From Beaufortia kweichowensis (lineage: Eukaryota; Chordata; Actinopteri; Cypriniformes; Gastromyzontidae), in NCBI GenBank assembly GCA_019155185.1, contig CM032804.1:15347822-15411821 (forward strand): a stretch of DNA of 64,000 bases. Reading direction: 5' to 3'. Below, piece by piece: positions 56,034-64,000 of this stretch. The notes below the pieces were generated by a model that did no database searches, was not told where the DNA came from, and was given only the letters and a program-made list of their open reading frames with translations. The stretch's first letter is position 1, and each line of letters begins with the position of its first letter. The position numbers and the translations under genes are program-made.

Positions 56034-58861
56034 TTTGATAGAATGCTTTTAGATATTACAGAAAACTTAAGAAAAAGGTGGATCAATTCTTAAAAGTTTG
56101 CTGGTTGAGTTGGACTCTTTCTCATTAAAGCAGCAGTACCAGGTTGCACAAAGTCACCTGTACTCACCTGTTAGTGTTCGCACAAGCGACTGCTTCCAAA
56201 TCAGCCTGAATTAAACTCAGTAGGATGCAGGACCTCAAGCTGCTGATATCCCTGACTCCTCCTCCTTATCCTTTGCAGATTTTTAGCCTGGCCTAACCAC
56301 TCCCTTCCTTCCTTGGTCTCGCTCTTCCGCTCTCTTGCTCATCACCTGTGCGCATACACTGATCTGTTCTCCTGGAGTAACACTTTTCACACTAATTGAC
56401 AGATATGATTCGGGATGTAACACTATATACGTTTATGTGTCAGTGCTAAAGAATCTAAGGAGGTTTTTTAAACGTTGGTTATTTTAACCTTCCTAATTTA
56501 CTAGTCAAATGGTTTTTCTTTAGCCTGTAGCAAAGACGACAGATGTGACAAAGATAACAACTGACAGCTCCTGCCAGCCTCTGTCCTTATATGGGTATTA
56601 GTGACTGTTTCTTTCACTTTCCAGGAAATTAATGTAACATTATAAAATGGTGTTTAATGATTTGAAAGTATTTCCACTGCATATTTAATTGCCAGATATT
56701 CTGTACTGTTCTTTCTGCGGTAAACATGCATGCAGAAAAATGCAAACCCTGAGAAAAAACTCATAATCTGTGTCAACGTGCATTAAAACCAGACTTAACA
56801 TCACATTCAATTAATTTTCTGTTAAAATGACATCCAAAAAACTTTAAACAACACAAATGTAATATTTAGCTTTGTTCCATGTATAATTTCAACATTCCCT
56901 CTTTAGTGACATTACTTGAGTCTTGATCATGTTTTAACTCCCTTGATTATAAAAGTTTATAATAAAAATATGTCTCGAGTCCTCTAAATGCAATGCTGAT
57001 ATCCATTAAGTAACATAATATCAAGGATTTTATATAACAAAAGGGATATGTAAATATTTGATCAGCAAGAGACCAGGTCCTTAATAAGTCACAGGTCATA
57101 CAGAGCTGCAAAAACCTGCTGGCCAATGACAATTAGAGACAATTAGAATGAGGCCATAAAAAAGTGAGCACTATAATTACGAGATATAACATTGGGTTTT
57201 TTTGTAATATGATAGCAGAGGTTTTATATTACATAGGCAATAAGTATACATTTGATTTTATTCACTAGAGATGCTCTCTCATGTATTGCTGTATGAATAT
57301 TATTGTATTATTGTTGTATTATTGTTTCTTTGTGTACAGATGCACTTTAACGGCAATAGCAGGCATTTTTTTCAACGGTACAAAACAGAGTTTGGTTTTC
57401 AATTAGCAGATGCTCACCATAGCAAAGCGAGTTACGTTTAATGTAAAACACATAACAATACCTCTTGTAGAAATAATTGCTGGAAATTAATCGTTTTTTT
57501 TTTTGCAAACTCAAAAAATAGGAATTGGATTAAACTAGAAAGAAACAGAGAAAACATAAGACACGGTATCAGATAGGTCAGTATGTGTCTTTCTGCTTTG
57601 ACAACACTGTGAAGAGCGACCAGCTATAAGACTTATTAATGCTAACAATACTGTCAACACATTTCTCTCTTCAGTGTGTTCTACTGTCCCAAATTTGCAC
57701 ATACTGTACTTCTTTCTGTCAAAGGGCTTCCTCAAAAGCTTTTGCCATAAATCATATGATCTACATTATACATGGAATAAATGCAAACACACTGCAAAAA
57801 TTATATTCTTACTCACAAATAATTTTACACTGATTTTGTTAGACTGTAGACTTTATGAGGATAAAAAGAAAACGACTGGACGGATCTTATAAAATAATAT
57901 AAAACTGATAAAAAAAATATTATAAAATATAGAAAGACTACTGATTTCCTTTTGCTGAATTATAATGACTGAGGCTTTGATTTTTAGGCAGAAAAAACTC
58001 AAAAAATATTTCATCCCAAAAGTTAAAAGCTGTGCATTTTAATTACATGCTGGTTTTCCATTTAACTAAATCACATTAATTTAAGCAATTTTAGCATCAT
58101 AGTCAGTTGACATGAATGAATTAATTAAATGTTATGTGACTTAAGCTTGTGTAATACAAAAACGTTTCATAAAATTTTCCATTAACTTAATAACAGGTTT
58201 TGTAAGTTATGTTAATATAAACTTTATTTTAATATTTTGAATAGTTATAACATTATTTGTTATTTGCGTAACATGACTAGTGAAGGCAGGAAGCACCACA
58301 TTTTAATGCATTTGCACAGAATCACTGAATATAGACAAATATATTCAAAAAGTTGTTAATGTACTCTTCATCATCATGGTCATTTCCAAAAACACAGAAA
58401 ATCATTTAAATTTTAACATTATAGAACAATAAACATAGACAAGTCTCCTTGTCTTTCATCCTGCTGAAAAACATTTGATGTCCTCATTCAGTCATAAAAG
58501 CAAAGCATGCTGGGAATCTTCTGCATAGCAGTTAGTTAATGAAAATGATTGAAAAGACATCTGCCTGTGCAGCTTACAGCAACAAATCAAGTTTAGTGCA
58601 TGCATATTTTATTTAAATTGTTTTGCTTAATTTCTGTTAGTGGCAAAAATCTTTTTTTAAGGTATACTTTAAAATATAAAATATATTGTAATGTAAAATC
58701 AATATTTATGTGCTATACATTGTTCTTTCATGAGATATGACTTTATATCGCAATGATACTACATACACAGTGTTTACACAGAGTAGGACCGCTCTGTCAA
58801 ACTGAACATGACATACATAAACATTTTTAAAGCGACTTATTTAATTTTTTTTCATGTGGAT
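56034..58861. other. fscn2 5' flank and intergenic DNA
   Basis: Contains the fscn2 5' UTR and promoter (the first few hundred bases). No TATA box or photoreceptor element could be assigned with confidence. The remainder is AT-rich with no gene recognised. Confidence 0.55.
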
Positions 58862-59112
58862 TTGTCACGGAGTCGATGCCTTCAGCATCGGATTCGTTCC
58901 ATCACGTCACCCGTTCTTCATCCCCTGAATTCTAAGGACTCAGTTTCCCACATTCCTTTGCACCCCGCACACCTGTCAGCAATCCCGCGCACTCAGCCCC
59001 ATTCATTTGCACCGTCTGTTTTGTGATTATGTTAGTTTGATTTGTACCATTATTTAAACCCTGTATTTTGTTCTATTATTTGTCACTCTGCCTCTTCTCT
59101 CTCTGTTGCAGA
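58862..59112 (+). mobile_element. Possible LTR or leader fragment of a retroelement
   Basis: TTTGTCACGGAGTCGATGCC begins a stretch of different composition (GC-richer) that runs to the gag homology at 59,113. LTRs often start TGTCA-like, but no second LTR copy was seen downstream, so this is inferred from position only. Confidence 0.35.
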
Positions 59113-60900
59113 CCAGTTATGTCGGCTCCGTCAAGGACGATCATCGGTGGCAGAGTATGCTCTGCATTTTCGTACTCTCGCCGCAACCAGTGGTTGGAAT
59201 CAGTCCGCGCTGTTAGCAGCATATCATCAGGGTTTGTCCCCAGAGGTAAAGATGCAGATGGTGATTTATGATGACTCAATTGAGTTGGAAACATTCATCC
59301 AAAAGTCTATTCAAATAGCGCAGCGCCTCGTCGCCTGTCAAAGTAAAGCCTCAACGGTCTGCACCGCTCCTCCGCTGCACCCTAGTTCCGCTCCGCGTGC
59401 GCATCAGCCGCCGCGTGTCATGACTCCCCAAGCATCATACTCTGCTCCACCAAGCCCTCCAGCACCCGAACCCATGCAGGTGGACAACTTCCGCCTCACC
59501 AAGGAAGAGAGACAGCGCCGTATCTCTCTTTGCATGTATTGCGGTGAGCCCGGGCACTTCCTCTCAACCTGTCCAGTCCGTCCGCCTCAAGCCCGGGTGA
59601 GTGCGGTCCAGCCACCCCAAGCAGGTACAAAACTTCCATTAACGTCTCTAATCCTTGTATCTCCCACTGTCTCTATTCCAGTGAAAGCGTTAGTTGATTC
59701 TGGAGCAGCTGGGAATTTCATCTCCCCGGAACTATTGAGGCGACTTCAGTTACCTCGTCACCGTGTGGCGCAGCCTATCCCCGTGCAGGATATCCTGGGA
59801 AAGCCCTTAGGGCGGGGACTGATTAGATACTTCTCTCCGCAAGTGCGACTCGAATGGAAACCTGTCATGTCAGAGGTACTGTCGTTCTGGGTGCTGGAGG
59901 GAAGCTCTGTGGATCTAGTGCTGGGACGTCCCTGGCTTCAAGTTCACCGTCCGGAAATGGACTGGGCGACAGGAAAAGTTATTAGTTGGCCGTTAGATAA
60001 TGCCGTAAGATCGTCACAGTCTGTTCCTTTTGTTATGTCACCCATTGCTGTCCCTCTCTCCTCAGAATCTCTGAAGGTGTCCAGAGCATCCAGTAATGAC
60101 ACGCCCCCAATGGGTTCGATCCCGCAGGAGTATGGGGCATTCCAGGATGTTTTCAGTAAGGAGAGAGCTACACAACTTCCCCCGCATAGGCCATGGGACT
60201 GCGCTATTGAGCTGCTGCCTGGGGCCCTGTTACCCAAGGGGCGTATCTACTCTCTGTCCCTCCCGGAACAGAAAGCCATGGGTGAGTACATCCAAGAGGC
60301 GCTTCAGCAAGGATTTATCCGTCCATCTATCTCCCCTGCAGCTTCCAGCTTTTTCTTCGTGGGAAAGAAAGATGGGGGTCTCAGGCCATGTATCGACTAC
60401 CGGGTCCTCAATCAAGCAACAGTCAAGTTCCCGTATCCTTTGCCTCTTATTCCTCCGTCCATAGAGCACCTTCGGGGAGCGTCCGTATTCACGAAACTGG
60501 ACCTCAGGAGCGCCTACAATCTAATTCGTATCCGGGCAGGGGACGAGTGGAAGACGGCTTTTGTGACGCTCGCGGGACACTTCGAGTACCTTGTTATGCC
60601 CTTCGGGTTGGTAAACGCTCCTGTGTTTCAAAGTTTTATGAATGAAATATTCCGAGATGTGTTGGGTCTCTTTGTTATTGTTTACATAGATGACATCCTG
60701 GTGTACTCGAAGTCTCTCGCGGAGCACCAGAATCATGTTCGACTCGTTCTCCAACGGCTCCGTGATCATGACCTTTATCTCAAGCTTAAAAAGTGTGCGT
60801 TTCATCTCTCAGAGGTCCAATTTCTGGGGTATGTGATTAGCTCCACGGGGGTGCTCATGGAGAAGGATAAAGTGGAGGCAGTGCGAACCTGGCCCCAGCC
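59113..60900 (+). mobile_element. Ty3/gypsy retrotransposon fragment: gag, protease, reverse transcriptase
   Basis: One continuous frame (open from an ATG at 59,042) covers the C-terminal part of gag (LRQGRSSVAEYALHFRTLAA), a CCHC zinc knuckle CMYCGEPGHFLSTC (near 59,531-59,572), a protease active site LVDSGAAGNFIS (near 59,690), and RT. The RT motifs are LDLRSAYNLIRI, FVTLAGHFEYLVMPFGL, and the catalytic YIDDILVYS near 60,685. The gag style suggests the sushi-like branch found in teleosts. The N-terminal gag is missing. After RTWPQP, where RNase H and integrase should follow, the homology stops and a different sequence takes over in frame. It is a truncated element, but the frame is surprisingly uninterrupted. 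Confidence 0.9.
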
Positions 60901-61348
60901 AGGTGTCTGGGAGGCTGTGGTTGCTGCTGCACGCAATGTTGATGGTGAACAGATCAAAACACTGACAGAATCCATGGATGGCAGGCTTTTGAGTGTCCTT
61001 GCAAAGAAAGGTGGCTATATTGGTCACTGATTTGTTTTTGTTTGGTTTTTGAATGTCAGAAATGTATATTTGTGAATGTTGAGATGTTATATTGGTTTCA
61101 CTGGTAAAAATAAATAATTGAAATGGGTATAAATTAGTTTTTTGTTAAGTTGCCTAATAATTATGCACACCTGATATAGGGTGTTGATGTCATTAGACCA
61201 CACCCCTTCTCATTACAGAGATGCACATCACCTAATATGCTTAATTGGTAGTAGGCTTTCCAGCCTATACAGCTTGGAGTAAGACAACATGCATAACGAG
61301 GATGATGTGGTCAAAATACTCATTTGCCTAATAATTCTGCACTCCCTG

Positions 61349-61350
<2 letters not shown>
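60901..61350 (+). mobile_element. DNA-transposon 3' fragment fused in frame to the gypsy ORF
   Basis: The frame continues as NVDGEQIKTLTESMDGRLLS then VLAKKGGYIGH and a TGA at 61,028. The SMDGRLLSVLAKKGG pattern resembles the C-terminus of Tc1/mariner-type transposases (SMPxR...KGG). Downstream, TTGCCTAATAATTATGCACA (61,148) and TTTGCCTAATAATTCTGCAC (61,322) are two forms of one terminal-like motif. Class assignment is tentative. Confidence 0.5.

Positions 61351-61353
<3 letters not shown>

Positions 61354-61386
<33 letters not shown>
61354..61386. repeat. (CA)n microsatellite
   Basis: An uninterrupted AC run at the right edge of the transposon fragment. Confidence 0.95.
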
Positions 61387-61394
<8 letters not shown>

Positions 61395-62069
61395 ATTAGA
61401 TTTTTTTCTATATTATGTTCTACAGAAATAAAATTGGAATTAATTTGATTCACAAATTATGACTTGAATGTTTTACAAAAAAATGCTCATTCCTGCTATG
61501 CTTAAAATGTGCAGAAGGAAAAGTGCACTGGACGAGTGGCAAAGGCTATTTCCCTGGTCACCACCCAACATTCACGTTGTTATGAAAACCCATGTTAGTT
61601 TTACTAATGCCACCTTTGCATAATTTGCAGCTCCTCTGTGACAGAGTTTCTGTCCCAAACTGCACAGAAATATTCAGAACTGGCTTGAATTTGTTTCTGT
61701 GCTCTTTTCAAATGTACCTGCGTTCAGGCACGTGCACACATAGACATAAAAGGGAACTTGAGCACCTGCCCTTTTCCTTAATCGAGCGAAACTATTCATT
61801 ATTCCCTCCACCCATTATGTGCTGTGTGTTTTTTAGTGCCATATCTTTTGATATTATGGCCAAAAAATTCAACTTTGGTCTCATCAGACCATAATAACAC
61901 ATGTATTTTTGTTAAAAAAGCTTCGTCTTGCCACGCTGCCTTATAGCCCAAACATTTAAAGAATTCGGGAGATTGTTGTCACATGTAGTGACCAACCAGT
62001 ACTTGGCAGAAATTGCTGCAGTTCTTTTAATATTGCAGTAGGCCTCTTGGCAGTTTTCTCTGCCAAGAG
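61387..62069. other. Intergenic DNA, no gene recognised
   Basis: No coding homology. The stretch near 61,860-62,040 (CTTTGGTCTCATCAGACCAT then TTGGCAGTTTTCTCTGCCAAG) looks like degraded transposon sequence. Confidence 0.45.
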
Positions 62070-62253
62070 CAACATAACATAACAACATAACATAACAACA
62101 TAACATAACAACATAACATAACATAACATAAAACATAACATAAAACATAACATAACATAACATAACATAACATAACATAACATAACATAACATAACATAA
62201 CATAACATAACATAACATAAAACATAACATAACATAACATAACATAACATAAC
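62070..62253. repeat. ATAAC pentanucleotide array, about 180 bases
   Basis: Tandem ATAAC units with occasional AACAACATAA and AAAACATAAC variants; a few more units lie at 62,321-62,345 beside the LINE. Open frames through it are artefacts. Confidence 0.95.
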
Positions 62254-63373
62254 TTTTTTTTCCTTTTTTTATTATTGAACAGAGAAACACATTCCATACA
62301 GTTACAACAATACAAAAATTACATAACATGACATAACATAACATGAAATTTATGAAAAATTTCAATCAGGATTCAGGCACCACCACAGCACAGAAACAGC
62401 CATGCTCAGAGTGACAAATGACCTCCTTTTAGCATCAGATCACGGTGAAACCTCTCTTCTCATATTACTCGACCTCAGTGCAGCTTTTGATACAATAGAT
62501 CATACAATCCTACTCGATAGACTGGAAAACCTTGTTGGCATTAATGGTCAAGCCTTAGCCTGGTTCAAATCTTATTTAACCGATCGCTACCACTTTGTCT
62601 ATGTTAACGAGGAAAAATCTCAGGTAAAATACGGCGTTCGACAGGGATCAGTTCTTGGTCCTATTGTCTTCGCACTATATATGCTTCCCGTCTGAGATAT
62701 TATTAAGAAACATGACATCAACTTCCACTGCTACGCTGACGATACCCAGCTCTATATTTCCTCAGAACCTGACAAAACCCACTGTTTTCCTAAGCTAATA
62801 GACTGTATCAACGATATTAGAAAATGGATGGCAAACAACTTCCTTCTACTTAACTCCAACAAGACAGAGGTTTTGATTATTGAACCTAATAGCTCCAAAC
62901 ACGACACAATAGCCCACAACATCTCTATAGAAGGTTGCACCATTGTCCCATCTTCCGCAGTCAAGAACCTAGGTGTGATTCTAGATAAGAACCTGTCTTT
63001 CGATGGCCACATTTCCAATGTATGCCGAACTGCATTTCTTCGCCTTAGAAATATTTCAAAGATGTGCCACATGCTGTCTGTCTCAGATATAGAGAAGCTA
63101 ATCCACGCATTTATGACCTCCAGAATTGACTACTGTAATTCATTACTGGGGGGGTGTCATGCAAAGCAAATAAATAAGCTTCAGCTGGTTCAAAATGCAG
63201 CTGCTAGAGTTCTTATTAGATCAAAAAAGTATGACCACATTAGTCCACTCCTAGCAACACTGCACTAGCTACCTGTAAAGTATCGCATACATTTCAAAAT
63301 TTTGTTAATTACATACAAATCCCTAAATGGCTTAGCACCTTTATACCTCCATGAACTACTATCAGCATACAAT

Positions 63374-63391
63374 CCCTAACCCTAACCCTAA
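63374..63391. repeat. Three telomere-type CCCTAA units inside the LINE
   Basis: CCCTAACCCTAACCCTAA is exactly three vertebrate telomere repeat units (C-rich strand). It sits where the related LINE codes an Arg-rich stretch, and adds stop codons to the frame. Confidence 0.9.
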
Positions 63392-63723
63392 TTGCATTCA
63401 CAAAATGGCGGGCTGTTAATAGTTCCAAGAATATCAAAAAAATCTAAAGGTGGAAGATCCTTCTCCTACTTAGCACCAAAACTATGGAATGACCTTCCCA
63501 GCAATATTTGGGACTCAGACACACTCAAGCAGTTTAAAACTAAACTAAAGACTTATCTCTTTAGCCTCGCATTCACATAATCACAGATCCTACTCTCTAA
63601 GGCCGCAATAGTTAGCTCAACCGGAACCGGGCACACACACATACTACATACTGCATGTGATATCACATATAACTGCTTACATTTACATATGAACGGCGCT
63701 ACGCTAATGTTAGTCTGTTTTGT

Positions 63724-63726
<3 letters not shown>

Positions 63727-63796
<70 letters not shown>
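63727..63796. repeat. (CT)n microsatellite
   Basis: An uninterrupted CT run within the 3' UTR of the LINE. Confidence 0.95.
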
Positions 63797-63800
<4 letters not shown>

Positions 63801-64000
63801 CTCTCCCTTTATACCGAGGAATGAGTTCCAGCTGGCACAACACTGCTCATAACAGTCCTGCCCCACCTGATGCCCATCCTGGTGCTGCTAAATGACGACT
63901 ACCCAGGACAACCTCCTTGCACCCTGTTAAATTAAAATCAAATCTACCACATTATACTTAACATATAACATTTTTTTTCACTCTCTTAAAGTGAATTTCT

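Larger units (their letters stand above)
62360..64000 (+). mobile_element. L2-like LINE, 5'-truncated, RT to 3' UTR
   Basis: From 62,360 one frame reads FQSGFRHHHSTETAM, LLILLDLSAAFDTIDHTILL, VRQGSVLGPIVF, then HCYADDTQLYIS (catalytic YADD near 62,732). It continues with KLQLVQNAAARVLIRSKKYD, and near the end GGRSFSYLAPKLWNDLP and LKTYLFSLAF (to 63,580). In-frame stops interrupt at 62,693 (TGA) and 63,266 (TAG, where TGG for LHWLP is expected), with more near 63,376. The endonuclease half is absent. The 3' UTR follows, with a (CT)n tract at 63,727-63,796, and continues past the window. It is a relatively young dead copy. Confidence 0.9.

Noticed and set aside
55215..56093. 292-codon plus-strand open frame antisense to fscn2 exon 1
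   Set aside because: It is a shadow of the highly conserved, GC-rich fascin exon on the other strand, with no family motif and no sensible splice context.
62070..62253. Possible CRISPR-like or satellite array
   Set aside because: The 5-base units have no spacers; it is a simple tandem repeat.
61912..62365. Overlapping minus-strand frames of repeated MLCYV-type residues
   Set aside because: They are translations of the ATAAC pentanucleotide array in all frames.

Overview
This is vertebrate nuclear DNA, almost certainly a teleost and probably a cyprinid. The genes have many exons with GT/AG introns, there is a germline immunoglobulin light-chain cluster with recombination signals, and the intergenic DNA is AT-rich. 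It is loaded with fish-type mobile elements: L2-like LINE pieces, hAT-type and other short inverted-repeat elements, tRNA-like SINE tails, a Ty3/gypsy fragment, and (CA)n, (GA)n and pentanucleotide arrays. No bacterial or organellar genes were seen.

Region 1 (1-8.2 kb, + strand) is an Ig light-chain cluster: a V relic cut off by a LINE fragment, three V segments (V1, V2, V3), a decayed J, an intact J, and one C exon with its polyadenylation signals. V segments carry 12-spacer signals and the good J carries a 23-spacer signal. The V framework has a long CDR2, so the cluster best fits the teleost sigma (L2) type. V1 and V3 are near-identical copies on a duplicated block of about 3.18 kb; their differences are concentrated in CDR2.

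Region 2 (10.2-14.8 kb, - strand) is a four-exon claudin-like membrane protein gene of the GSG1 family, best called gsg1l2. Its last exon has an apparent one-base deletion.

Region 3 (18.0-19.0 kb, + strand) is recoverin (three exons, 203 aa). Region 4 (22.4 to at least 43.7 kb, - strand) is gas7, with WW and F-BAR domains. Thirteen coding exons were resolved with closed splice phases, plus an alternative first exon; the 5' end was not found. Region 5 (51.8-56.0 kb, - strand) is a complete five-exon retinal-type fascin, fscn2 (490 aa). As I recall the human map, GSG1L2, RCVRN and GAS7 are close together on 17p13.1, which supports these names. Recoverin and FSCN2 are both photoreceptor proteins.

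Region 6 (58.8-64 kb) is repeat-rich: a gag-protease-RT fragment of a Ty3/gypsy element whose reading frame runs into a DNA-transposase-like tail, a (CA)n tract, an ATAAC array, and a 5'-truncated L2-like LINE.

The most notable non-genic structure is a perfect 41-bp-arm palindrome with a 2-base loop at 39,348-39,431, about 0.5 kb upstream of the gas7 alternative start. All calls were made by eye; protein family names come from recalled family sequences, not from database searches.
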